NCBI RefSeq assembly: GCF_026242195.1
Contig: NZ_RKLV01000005.1
Span: forward strand, 124,001 to 188,000
From: Halorutilus salinus
Lineage (GTDB): Archaea > Halobacteriota > Halobacteria > Halobacteriales > Halorutilaceae
Length of the DNA stretch: 64,000 nucleotides
Direction of reading: 5' to 3'
The translations under genes were made by a program, and so were the position numbers. Each line of letters begins with the position of its first letter. The stretch's first letter is position 1. Shown piece by piece: positions 1 to 7,918 of this stretch. The notes under the pieces were generated by a model. That model ran no database searches, was not told the origin of the DNA, and was given only the letters and a program-made list of their open reading frames with translations.

Positions 1-1
1 G

Positions 2-919
2 ACACTCGGTGCTTTCCTGCTCGCGAACCGCTGGAAGACGAACACGCCGGAAGAACTCGCAGGCTTCACAGACGAGATAGCCGCGCGCTCCAAGGAAGGC
101 GTTCCGAATGCTGACCCCGTCGACTGCGGAGCCAACTACGACGGAAAGACAGAAACCGCCCTCCTGAGCGTCGCCGCAGGCGTCACGGCAGCGGCGGCAG
201 GAACTCCCGTGGCGACACACTCGGGCGACCGCGTTCCGATGAGTATGGGGTGTGCGTACAGACACGTCCTCGGCGAACTCGGGGTGCGTACGGATCTCTC
301 GCCGGAGGAAAGCGCAGAACTCCTCGACGAGACGGGCTTCGGCTTCTACTACCAGCCGCGCTTTTCACCGGAAGTCGCCGCTCTGAACGACAGACGGTAC
401 GAGATGGGTGTACGCACCTTCGTCAACACCGTCGAGACTCTGGTCAACCCCGCCGATGCCGACGTACACATGGGTTCGTTCTACCACCTCGCATTTGCGA
501 AACGCGTCTGTGATACGCTCGATAGGTCGGAACACCACGACGTGAACCGTGCCGTCATGTTTCAGGGACTCGAAGGCTACGACGAGATACGCCCTGGGTA
601 CACGAAGGTCGCTGAGTGGAACGACGGTGAGTTCGACGACTACGAGATAGAGACGGCGGAGTACGGAATGGGCTTCGAACGCGAAGACCTACGCGTCGAC
701 GACGTACCGGGTGACTCGGCGCGCATCACAGAAGAGGTTCTCAACGGTGAGCGCGACGACCACTTCGCCGATGCAGTCGCGCTCAACGCCGCCATCCGCG
801 TCTACGCCCGCCGTGACGCGGAAACACTCGACGAGGCGCTCTCGGAGGTGCGCGAAGTCCTGCTCGACGGCAAACCGCGTGAGGTTCTCGAATCCGTCCG
901 TGAGGTGACTACGCGGTGA
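2..919 (+). CDS. TrpD-like glycosyltransferase family 3 protein (5' truncated)
   Basis: The frame is open from the window edge, so the N-terminus is missing. The visible part resembles the anthranilate phosphoribosyltransferase fold: an early GAFLLANRWKT segment, then NYDGKTETALLSVAAG and GTPVATHSGDRVPMSMG. True TrpD has a glycine-rich GTGGDG-type PRPP loop; here the equivalent place reads CGANYDGKT. I therefore infer a TrpD2-like paralogue whose substrate is unknown rather than the tryptophan enzyme. The stop codon overlaps the GTG start of the next gene (GTGA), so the two are translationally coupled. An ATG at 209 lies inside the conserved core and is not the start. Confidence 0.75.
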   Translation, partial: TLGAFLLANRWKTNTPEELAGFTDEIAARSKEGVPNADPVDCGANYDGKTETALLSVAAGVTAAAAGTPVATHSGDRVPMSMGCAYRHVLGELGVRTDLSPEESAELLDETGFGFYYQPRFSPEVAALNDRRYEMGVRTFVNTVETLVNPADADVHMGSFYHLAFAKRVCDTLDRSEHHDVNRAVMFQGLEGYDEIRPGYTKVAEWNDGEFDDYEIETAEYGMGFEREDLRVDDVPGDSARITEEVLNGERDDHFADAVALNAAIRVYARRDAETLDEALSEVREVLLDGKPREVLESVREVTTR

Positions 920-1182
920 CAGCACCCGACATCGAAGAGAAGCCGTACAAGATCATCTTCGAGGGCAAAGGCTGTATAGGTTCGGGCAAATGCGCCGAAG
1001 TCTCTCAAAACTGGGGGATGAATCTTGAAACCGGGTTAGCGCAGGCGGGTTCGCACTACATAGACGAAAGCGAACTGGAGCACAACATAGAGGCGGCACG
1101 CGTCTGTCCTGCGAGGAACGGCGACGGCGTTATAACAGTCGTCGACAGGAGGACGGGCGAGGAACTCGACACCGAACCATGA
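916..1182 (+). CDS. Small ferredoxin, probably 3Fe-4S type
   Basis: An 88-residue acidic protein. It carries CIGSGKC near residue 20 and a later RVCPA, giving C-x5-C...C-P. Only three cysteines are placed as in single-cluster 3Fe-4S (or incomplete 4Fe-4S) ferredoxins, so it should carry one low-potential electron in the cytoplasm. It starts with GTG inside the stop codon of the TrpD-like gene, and no better start exists before the first cysteine. Overlap with a PRPP-type transferase paralogue suggests a joint function, but the partner reaction cannot be read from the sequence. Confidence 0.8.
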   Translation: MTAPDIEEKPYKIIFEGKGCIGSGKCAEVSQNWGMNLETGLAQAGSHYIDESELEHNIEAARVCPARNGDGVITVVDRRTGEELDTEP

Positions 1183-1238
1183 GGCTTTGAAAAGTCCATC
1201 CTCGAACATATCTCGCTGTAACGACGCCGAACCGGACT

Positions 1239-1901
1239 CTATACACCGGTACGCGGGTCGTTCTCCTCAGGTATCTCCGCGCCCGCAAGGCTTTCGGCGC
1301 TTGCTAAGTTCTCCTTCTCCGTCTCGACGCCCGAAAGATCCGCGCCGTCCAAGGTAGCACCCCTGAGGTTTGCTACGAGGACGGCGTCGGTCAGGTCGAC
1401 GTCGGAGAGATCCGCGCCGGACAGGTCTGCGGCGTACAGGTTCGCTCCCGAAACGTCGGCGCGCCGTAGATCCGCCTCCGAGAGGTTCGCGCCGTACAGA
1501 ACGGCGTCGTTGAGCGACGCGTTCCTGAGGTCAGCCCCCGAAACGTCGGCGTATCTTAACGTTGCCTCCGACAGATCGGCGTCTGTGAGACACGCACCGG
1601 ACATGTCTGCGACATACCCTTCGTCCTCGGCTGTCATATCCGCGCCCGAAAGGTTCGCGCCGGTCAGGTCTGCGTCGGCGAACCTCGCAGACGCCTCCGA
1701 ACCGGACAGGTCGGCGTTGTAAAGCTCCGCCTCTGTGAACTCAGCGCCTCTAAGATCTGCGTGGCTAAGATCGGCGCGCCGGAGGTTAGCCCTCTTCAGG
1801 TTAGCCTCGGACAGGTCAGCGCCGCTCAGGCTCTCGCCCGCGAGGTCGGCGTCGACCATCACCTCACCGTTCAGATTCCTGTCGTTTTTTTCTTCATCCA
1901 T
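1239..1901 (-). CDS. Pentapeptide-repeat protein
   Basis: 220 residues. From about residue 15 to 200 the chain is a continuous run of A(D/N)LSX-type pentapeptides (ADLSGADLS, ANLRRADLS and similar). Such repeats fold into a right-handed quadrilateral beta helix. No signal peptide, membrane segment or extra domain is visible. Some family members mimic DNA and protect gyrase, but most have no known role, so I give no function. It is transcribed divergently from the primase-like gene, about 180 bases from that gene's start. Confidence 0.85.
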   Translation of the reverse strand: MDEEKNDRNLNGEVMVDADLAGESLSGADLSEANLKRANLRRADLSHADLRGAEFTEAELYNADLSGSEASARFADADLTGANLSGADMTAEDEGYVADMSGACLTDADLSEATLRYADVSGADLRNASLNDAVLYGANLSEADLRRADVSGANLYAADLSGADLSDVDLTDAVLVANLRGATLDGADLSGVETEKENLASAESLAGAEIPEENDPRTGV

Positions 1902-2081
1902 GCCTAAGCTACGTCACCGACGGTCTTATTCGCGACGGTACCGCTCCTGTTTCTGAGTCCGACGTACGTCATACGAACGCTTTTGCTACGAGGGGAACTC
2001 GTACCCTTAGAGAACGATGGGACGCATCCGTACTGTGTAGAGCTACATACCCGCGGTTCTCATAGACATGAGCTTATACAT

Positions 2082-4664
2082 ATGACTCCTGAACCCGTAC
2101 CCGAAGAAGACGACGAGATAGATCCCGTTGAAGCCGTCCGAAACGCCGTCGGTGCGGTCGATAGGGACGAGTTCGACGACGGACACGAGCTAAAACAGCT
2201 TATCAAGAACCGGAACGGTGTGACGCTACCCGACGCGGGCAGGTTTCTGCTCCAAGCCCTCCGTGCCGACGACCCGCCGTTGCGCAGGGACGGCGAAACG
2301 TTTGTGACGACCGGGGGAGCCGGGTCGGACACCGGTGACGAAGACGGCGGTGAAGAGGACGAGGGCACGGACGAGGATCCGGTCGAAGGAAGCGTGAGCA
2401 CCGGTGGAGGGGATGAGAACACGGTCAACGAGGACGAGGACACCGTCGAAGAGACACCCGAACCCCCTCACGAGCTAACCCAACGCGACGTCTGGGCTGT
2501 CCGTTACACGGACGGCACCGTCGAGCGCGGTCTAAGCTACGACGAAGCCGTCAACGAGGCGAACGCCTCCGAAGCCGAGGTCGGTTACGGTTACGTTCTA
2601 ACCGTCGATATCAAGGCTGACACAGACTCCGCGTTCAAGAACTCGGTTCCCAAGACCCCTTTCGACGGCGCTTATGTCGAGTACCTCCCGACCAAGGACG
2701 GCTGGCGTATACCTGTCGCCGACTACGACGAACCCGGCTGGTGGTTCGATACCGACGGCGAAGTTACCGTCAAACTCTCCGACACGGGGTTCCGGAAGAA
2801 GGGCGAACTAGCCGACGTACCACAAGACGCGTCCGTCTTCCGCGGCGGACGCGCCCTTGACGAGTGGCTCGCCGATGTCGCACGCGAAGCCGACGTGACC
2901 GTGTTCGACGAAGCCCCCGACGACGTACCCGACGTTGACGGTGCGATTCTGACCGACGACCGTGTTGAGGAGGCGCTCGAACATATCGACCCCGACCTAC
3001 CGTACACCGACTGGAGAAGGATAGGCTCGGCGCTCGTCGACAACTACGCCGACGGTGAAGGAGCCGATAAGGCGCAGGAGGTCTTCGACGGCTGGAGCCG
3101 CAAAGGCTCCAAGTACACCGACCGTGACGAGCGTTTCGTACGTGATCCTGAGGACGCGGTTCCCGACAACGGCGTCGGCTATCTCGTGCATAAGGCGTGT
3201 CTCGAAGGCTGGGTCTGGGAAGCCGACGACGATTCCGGGAAGACCGCCGACGAGGACGACCGTACGGTGCCGGAGCCGGCGCGTGCGGAGGCTGTAAGCC
3301 AAGACGGGACGGAAAACGGAACCCGCGCCGTCGAAGATCCATCCGCCGATGCCACGGACATCGAAACCACCTTCGTAGAGCGCGAGGGGGGATACGGATA
3401 CGAGAGCGAGGACGGATTCGACCGCGTTACGAACTTTACACTCGAAACGAATCGACGTATAGTCTGCGACGACGTGCGTCTCATCGAACTCACCGTCCGT
3501 CCCTGTAACGAGGAGCCGTACGAGGTAACCGTTGAGACGGGCGCTCTAAACACCGTCGACGGCTTCGAGAGCGAGGTAGTGACGGGCTTCTCGACGTGGT
3601 TCGACGGCGACGAGGACGCGCTCAGCCGTATACGTAGCCGCGTCGGCACCGAGGGGACGCGTGTACATGGAACCGGTGCCGTCGGTCTCTTCGGCGACGA
3701 GTTCGTGACGCCCGCCGGAAGCCTGACCGACGAGGGCTGGACGGACGAAGCCGATACCGTCTTTGTCGACCGTCTCGCGGGGGCGGGTGTAAACGACACA
3801 TGGACGGTTACGGGCGGTTACGACGAGGAAGAAGTCGCCGAGATACTTGAACACCTCCCCGGTATACACCTATCGGGTGAGTTCCTCACCGTCTTAGGCT
3901 GGTTCTACGCCGCTCCGCTCAAGACTTTCGTCGTCGAGCGCGCCGAATACTTCCCTTCGCTCCGTCTCACGGGCGACGTAGAAGCCGCGAAGCCCAAGCT
4001 CCGCGTCTTAGGGTGTGCGTTCGGAACCGACGGCGAACCTTTTCGCCCCTCCGAAACGTCCGATGTCTTCGACGTTCTCCGCGGCTCGCGCTCCGTCCCC
4101 GTCTGGTACGACGGCTACCGCCGCGGCAGGATCGACGACGGTACGGTCGACAGTTTCGACGACTACTGCCTCAAGACCACACGGTGCGTGGACGCGCGAT
4201 GCGACGGCACCGTCGATGGTCTCACAGCCCCCGTCGTCGTAACCGGCGACGCCCCACGTAACCCTTCTCTTGACGACCGTTCGGTGGACGTCGACTTTGT
4301 GGGTGCAGGCGGCGACGTGACCGCTTCCTACGCCCAACTCGCGGGAAGGAGCTACCGCGAGGACGGTGAGGTACGCCACCCCGACGGCGTCGATCTCGGC
4401 GCACACGCAATGGCGTACTACTCGTGGATAGCCGGTGTCGGTACAGAGACGCTCGAAGAACTCTGGGACGACTGTCTACATAGCTCTGCCGACGTTATGG
4501 GTTCACGCGACACCGACGACCTCGGCGGTTTACACGACGTTCGCGTGACGCTGTTCGGTCTACGTCTCTACCAACGGTTCGCCGAGGAGAACGGTGTGGA
4601 ACCCGAGATAAACCGAAAACGTCGGCAGAACGAGGGTATAGCCGCGTCCACCGACGCCGGGTAG
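2082..4664 (+). CDS. Primase/helicase-like protein with PriCT-2-like domain and degenerate ATPase motifs
   Basis: 860 residues from the ATG at 2082; the frame is open upstream to a TTG at 1983, but that stretch is not convincing. Residues about 30-125 are an acidic low-complexity linker. Residues about 295-376 resemble the PriCT-2 domain of mobile-element primases (DWRRIGSALVDNY, FDGWSRKGSKY). The C-terminal half resembles the D5/DUF927-type helicases of archaeal plasmids and viruses. The expected Walker A reads TGDVEAAKPKL (630-640), without the second and third glycines or the Ser/Thr. The expected Walker B reads VPVWYDGY (672-679), with Gly in place of the catalytic Glu. I infer a protein that keeps its fold but has lost ATPase activity. 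No integrase or other mobile gene adjoins it. Confidence 0.55.
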   Translation: MTPEPVPEEDDEIDPVEAVRNAVGAVDRDEFDDGHELKQLIKNRNGVTLPDAGRFLLQALRADDPPLRRDGETFVTTGGAGSDTGDEDGGEEDEGTDEDPVEGSVSTGGGDENTVNEDEDTVEETPEPPHELTQRDVWAVRYTDGTVERGLSYDEAVNEANASEAEVGYGYVLTVDIKADTDSAFKNSVPKTPFDGAYVEYLPTKDGWRIPVADYDEPGWWFDTDGEVTVKLSDTGFRKKGELADVPQDASVFRGGRALDEWLADVAREADVTVFDEAPDDVPDVDGAILTDDRVEEALEHIDPDLPYTDWRRIGSALVDNYADGEGADKAQEVFDGWSRKGSKYTDRDERFVRDPEDAVPDNGVGYLVHKACLEGWVWEADDDSGKTADEDDRTVPEPARAEAVSQDGTENGTRAVEDPSADATDIETTFVEREGGYGYESEDGFDRVTNFTLETNRRIVCDDVRLIELTVRPCNEEPYEVTVETGALNTVDGFESEVVTGFSTWFDGDEDALSRIRSRVGTEGTRVHGTGAVGLFGDEFVTPAGSLTDEGWTDEADTVFVDRLAGAGVNDTWTVTGGYDEEEVAEILEHLPGIHLSGEFLTVLGWFYAAPLKTFVVERAEYFPSLRLTGDVEAAKPKLRVLGCAFGTDGEPFRPSETSDVFDVLRGSRSVPVWYDGYRRGRIDDGTVDSFDDYCLKTTRCVDARCDGTVDGLTAPVVVTGDAPRNPSLDDRSVDVDFVGAGGDVTASYAQLAGRSYREDGEVRHPDGVDLGAHAMAYYSWIAGVGTETLEELWDDCLHSSADVMGSRDTDDLGGLHDVRVTLFGLRLYQRFAEENGVEPEINRKRRQNEGIAASTDAG

Positions 4665-4705
4665 AACCCCAAGCTCTCTTTGCTCACCCCTACCTTAGCT
4701 AACCT

Positions 4706-4897
4706 ATGCCGGAGTACGACTGTCCGAGGTGCGGTGCGGTTCTCGACGAGTACGCGACCGACGACAAGCAGGAGTACGTCTGTTCCGACTGCGGATACGT
4801 CGGCGTACCCGTCGAACACACGAGCGATTCGGACGAGACGGAGTCTTGGGACGAGGCTTTCGAGAGGTTCGACGAAAGGAAAGGCGACGACGGGTAG
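4706..4897 (+). CDS. Small zinc-ribbon protein
   Basis: 63 residues with two CxxC knuckles (CPRCG near residue 6 and CSDCG near 31), followed by an acidic tail. The spacing fits a single zinc ribbon of the kind common in haloarchaeal microproteins. Partner and function are unknown. It follows the primase-like gene by 41 bases on the same strand and ends 4 bases before the convergent actin homologue. Confidence 0.7.
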   Translation: MPEYDCPRCGAVLDEYATDDKQEYVCSDCGYVGVPVEHTSDSDETESWDEAFERFDERKGDDG

Positions 4898-4900
4898 ACG

Positions 4901-6010
4901 TCAGTCCTCGCTCGAACGTCTGGCACGTCGCCGTCGACCTTCGTTTCTCTCTACCTCTGCGTCGCGTCCGTTCGTCGCCTCCTCGGTCTCCTCTGTCGAT
5001 GACGAACCGCTCTCCGACGAACCGCCCGACTCTTCCTCGTCCGAACGCGCCGCAACGAGAGCGCCGCGCGAGACGCTGTACATCGGCTCCTCGGCGTGCG
5101 TAACGCCGCTGATCGAGAACGGTATCTCGGCGTCTTCGAGATGGTCGCGGAAAAGCTCCTCGAAGCCTTCGGGCGACGACGTACCTCCCGTGACGACGAC
5201 GGGTACGTCGAGACCTTCCTCGATATCCTCCTCGTCGACCTCCTCGGCGAGCTTCTCTATGACGTAGTCGAGCAGGTTTTCGTAGTAGATCGAGAGCGCG
5301 CCTTCGACGCCGCCCACATCCGTCTCGAAGTCGAGGTCGAAGTCGTCCTCCTTTACCGACGTGACCTTGTCGACGGGCGTACCCGTCGCTTGCGCCGCCT
5401 GCTGGTCTATCCAGTCGCCCCCGCGCGCGACCGAGAACTTTGTGACGGGTACGGCGTAGTACGAAAGGCAGACGTTCGTCATCCCCGCACCGAACGAGAT
5501 ACCGAGACCCGTGAAGCTGTTGTCGGCGAGTTCGGAGTAGACGACCGCCATACCTTCGTTGACGGGTTCGGCGTCGTAGCCCTGATCGTCAAGGAACGAC
5601 TCCAGCGTCTTCTGGTGGTACAACGTCGACAGGTCGCTGTCGATGGGGTCGGCGGGCGTCGAGAAGTAGAGCTTCTCGCCCTCGTGATCGGGTTCGTCGA
5701 CGACCTGCTCTATGATCAGCTTCATCATCGGTATCGCCGACTGCTCGTCGCTCGAAAGTATACCGTTCTGCATCGGTCGGCGTGTCTCCTTGTTGAAGAC
5801 GTTGGCGAAGTTGAGCGCGTCGTCGCCGACGACGTAGACCTTGTCGTCCTTCCGTATATGGAGTACCTCGCTCTGCGACAGCATCCTCTCCGCCATCTCC
5901 GAGTACTCTATCTCCACGAAGGAGTTACGTTGTTGTGCGAAAACTGTGCTGTTCCCATCCTGTTCCGAACACAGGATGTTCATCGTTCCGACGTCGAGTC
6001 CTTTTGCCAT
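4901..6010 (-). CDS. Salactin-type archaeal actin homologue
   Basis: 369 residues. The N-terminus ([12 protein letters not shown]) holds phosphate-1 loop [19 protein letters not shown], near residue 170, is the phosphate-2 loop, and [12 protein letters not shown] is the adenosine loop of the actin/MreB/Hsp70 fold. The sequence is very close, from memory, to salactin, the dynamically unstable actin homologue described in Halobacterium. Residues after about 325 form a Ser/Glu-rich tail ending in a basic GRRRRARR patch, which could bind membrane, DNA or a partner. The upstream membrane-protein gene ends 39 bases before this start, so the two probably share a transcript. Confidence 0.85.
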   Translation of the reverse strand: MAKGLDVGTMNILCSEQDGNSTVFAQQRNSFVEIEYSEMAERMLSQSEVLHIRKDDKVYVVGDDALNFANVFNKETRRPMQNGILSSDEQSAIPMMKLIIEQVVDEPDHEGEKLYFSTPADPIDSDLSTLYHQKTLESFLDDQGYDAEPVNEGMAVVYSELADNSFTGLGISFGAGMTNVCLSYYAVPVTKFSVARGGDWIDQQAAQATGTPVDKVTSVKEDDFDLDFETDVGGVEGALSIYYENLLDYVIEKLAEEVDEEDIEEGLDVPVVVTGGTSSPEGFEELFRDHLEDAEIPFSISGVTHAEEPMYSVSRGALVAARSDEEESGGSSESGSSSTEETEEATNGRDAEVERNEGRRRRARRSSED

Positions 6011-6049
6011 TGTTGTGTTTCTGTGGTTACCGTTCTGTCTGTACGCGCT

Positions 6050-6943
6050 CTACCTCATACCTACCTTGCCGAGTAGCCACGACACGACCGTCCGGCTCTC
6101 GGCTGTTTCGACGGAGCCTTCGTCCGTGTTACCGCTCTTGATATCGCTAAGCGCCGCGGCTTGGTTGTCGACGGTTGTTGAGGAGGTTTGCTTCTTCGAC
6201 TCCCCCGTCTTCATGCTCCGAAGACCCTGCACCTGTGTGTCGACGCCCGCGCTAACCGTCTTCTCCGGCTCCTTCGCTGTGCCGCCTCTCATCTCGTCGG
6301 TGGAGACATCGGTGCTAAACGTCAGGTTCCTGCCCTCCGACCGTTTGACGCCGCCAAGGTTGAGGTCAACGTCCTCCATCGCCTCATCTATGTCGCTCTC
6401 AACGTCTTCCATCGTAACCTCGTCGCCGTCCTCCGACGACCCGTCGTCCTCCTGTACGACCGTTCCGTTCGCACGCTCAAGCTGGTGAGCGATAAGCGCG
6501 GCGGCTGTGGCGGCGACGACGACCGAGACGCCGACGGCGTACGTCCCCATGACTGCGAGCATACGTCCGACACCCGCCTCCGCCCAGTGATTAGGGTACG
6601 AGACGACGAAGCCGACCGTGGCGACGCCCGTCAGGACGCTACCTCCCACAGCGCCGTAGACCGCACGGCGTTCGACGGGAAGGAGAACGACGATAGACAG
6701 CATCGTGACGGGCGCGGCGAGGAGCGCAAACGTATACGGTATCTGAGCCGTGGCGAAGTAGCCACCCTCCCTGTATCCGTACATCGCCACGACGACGACG
6801 AAGCCGATAAGGGCGACAGCCGCGAACGCTACGCCGACGAAGAACAGACCGAAGCCGAGGTAGACATCCGTCTCTGTCTCAGGCTCCCCTATGTAACGCT
6901 CGTACAGGTCGAACAGTATGTTGTCCGGCGTGCTCTCGGTCAT
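6050..6943 (-). CDS. Four-helix membrane protein upstream of the actin homologue
   Basis: 297 residues. The N-terminal half has about four hydrophobic helices (residues about 28-55, 65-88, 92-115 and 125-150). It is followed by a long acidic, Ser/Thr-rich, probably disordered cytoplasmic region and a conserved-looking hydrophobic C-terminus (TVVSWLLGKVGMR). This layout, N-terminal membrane bundle plus long linker with a terminal motif, is like haloarchaeal CdpA/DUF7139 proteins that tether cell-division filaments, but I cannot confirm the family. Position just upstream of salactin supports a membrane anchor for that filament; this is inference. Confidence 0.6.
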   Translation of the reverse strand: MTESTPDNILFDLYERYIGEPETETDVYLGFGLFFVGVAFAAVALIGFVVVVAMYGYREGGYFATAQIPYTFALLAAPVTMLSIVVLLPVERRAVYGAVGGSVLTGVATVGFVVSYPNHWAEAGVGRMLAVMGTYAVGVSVVVAATAAALIAHQLERANGTVVQEDDGSSEDGDEVTMEDVESDIDEAMEDVDLNLGGVKRSEGRNLTFSTDVSTDEMRGGTAKEPEKTVSAGVDTQVQGLRSMKTGESKKQTSSTTVDNQAAALSDIKSGNTDEGSVETAESRTVVSWLLGKVGMR

Positions 6944-7317
6944 ACGGTCACCTCCTCTCTACCGCCCGCATCCTCTCCGAGCGCACCCGCCGGGGTAGCT
7001 CCACCGTAGGGTAAAATCTTCGTTTTAGTCATTTCTATCATACAGCGCGGCTCTCGCGTAAGCCGCTCTTTCTGCTACTCCGTCTCGGTCGGTACTCGCG
7101 TGGTGTTTGTCGTGCATGGGGCGGTTCTTGTCGGTATCTATCTGGCTACGTATAATGTTAGAGAAGGGGTTGCACAAAAACCTCAGTCAGACCGGAGTCA
7201 GACGGACGTATGACAGAACGCCGTGCGCCGGTACCCGACGTTTATGCGTACGTGGTAACGGTGCGTCAGAACGGCACTGCACCTAAGGCTTATTACCTGC
7301 GAGTGATACCTCTATAC
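6944..7317. other. Intergenic region between divergent genes
   Basis: 374 bases without a supported gene. It must hold the start signals of the membrane-protein/salactin transcript (leftward) and of the secreted protein at 7318 (rightward). A TATA-like TATAAT lies near 7151, and the heptamer GTCAGAC occurs twice about 7193-7210. An ATG at 7210 opens in frame with the next gene and is the alternative start. I see no RNA gene here. Confidence 0.4.
7290..7295 (+). promoter_or_regulatory. TATA-like box for the gene at 7318
   Basis: TTATTA lies 23-28 bases before the ATG at 7318, the spacing expected for a leaderless haloarchaeal transcript. It favours the inner ATG over the one at 7210. Confidence 0.4.
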
Positions 7318-7875
7318 ATGCCTATCGACGGTCGTACGGTGACCGCGACGCTCGGCGGCTCTTTACTCGCCTTTGTTCTCGTCTCGTACGCGGTCACCGC
7401 CGCGGGCGCACCCCTGTCGGTGGCGACGGAGTCTGTCGACGGCGTACACCTCGAAGCCGAGTACATCGAAGGCTCGTCCGTCGATATGGTTCCCAAGTTT
7501 AACGCCGTAGACGGCTGTAACAAGACGATCGCGGTTTCGTTTCACGACGCGAAGGTGTCGGGCGTCAGGATGTACGCCGAACTACCGAAGCCGATCGAGG
7601 GAGGCGTAGCCGAGGTAGGGTTCGAACTCGCCGACGACTACCACGTCGGCTCCTTACAGCTGATGGTTAGCAGGCTGGGCGTCGACGGTGAACAGGGGTT
7701 CGGCGGTACGCTGTCGGCTGGTGAAGACGGGTTCATCTTCGAAGGTGACGAAGAGTTCCGTCTCGAAAACGTGACGACGCACGTCTACGGCTTCGGAAGC
7801 GGATGGCTAAACGCGCCTTTCGTACGTACAGGGTACGAACCCGACGCTGAGACGGTCGAGAGCTACAGATGCTAA
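7318..7875 (+). CDS. Membrane-anchored or secreted protein of unknown function
   Basis: 185 residues from the ATG at 7318. The first 30 residues form one hydrophobic segment (TVTATLGGSLLAFVLVSYAV) acting as signal peptide or anchor; the rest is acidic and beta-rich. I chose this start because it places the hydrophobic segment at the N-terminus and a TATA-like box 23-28 bases upstream; the ATG at 7210 would add 36 residues with no recognisable feature. The body (VDGCNKTIAVSFHDAKVSG and following) has a faint resemblance to the DUF6230 secreted proteins of actinobacteria. That likeness is from memory and weak. Confidence 0.6.
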   Translation: MPIDGRTVTATLGGSLLAFVLVSYAVTAAGAPLSVATESVDGVHLEAEYIEGSSVDMVPKFNAVDGCNKTIAVSFHDAKVSGVRMYAELPKPIEGGVAEVGFELADDYHVGSLQLMVSRLGVDGEQGFGGTLSAGEDGFIFEGDEEFRLENVTTHVYGFGSGWLNAPFVRTGYEPDAETVESYRC

Positions 7876-7890
7876 CGTTTTTCGAGAAGG

Positions 7891-7896
7891 TTTAAC
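7891..7896 (+). promoter_or_regulatory. TATA-like box of valS
   Basis: TTTAAC lies 23-28 bases before the valS ATG, consistent with a leaderless transcript. Confidence 0.4.
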
Positions 7897-7918
7897 TACT
7901 GGATACCGTTTTCGTACC

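Noticed and set aside
1735-1956. Ser/Arg-rich plus-strand frame
   Set aside because: It is the antisense of the pentapeptide-repeat gene.
5096-6076. 326-codon open frame antisense to the actin homologue
   Set aside because: The opposite strand encodes a clear actin-fold protein; the antisense product has no family features and is Arg/Val/Asp-biased like other shadows.
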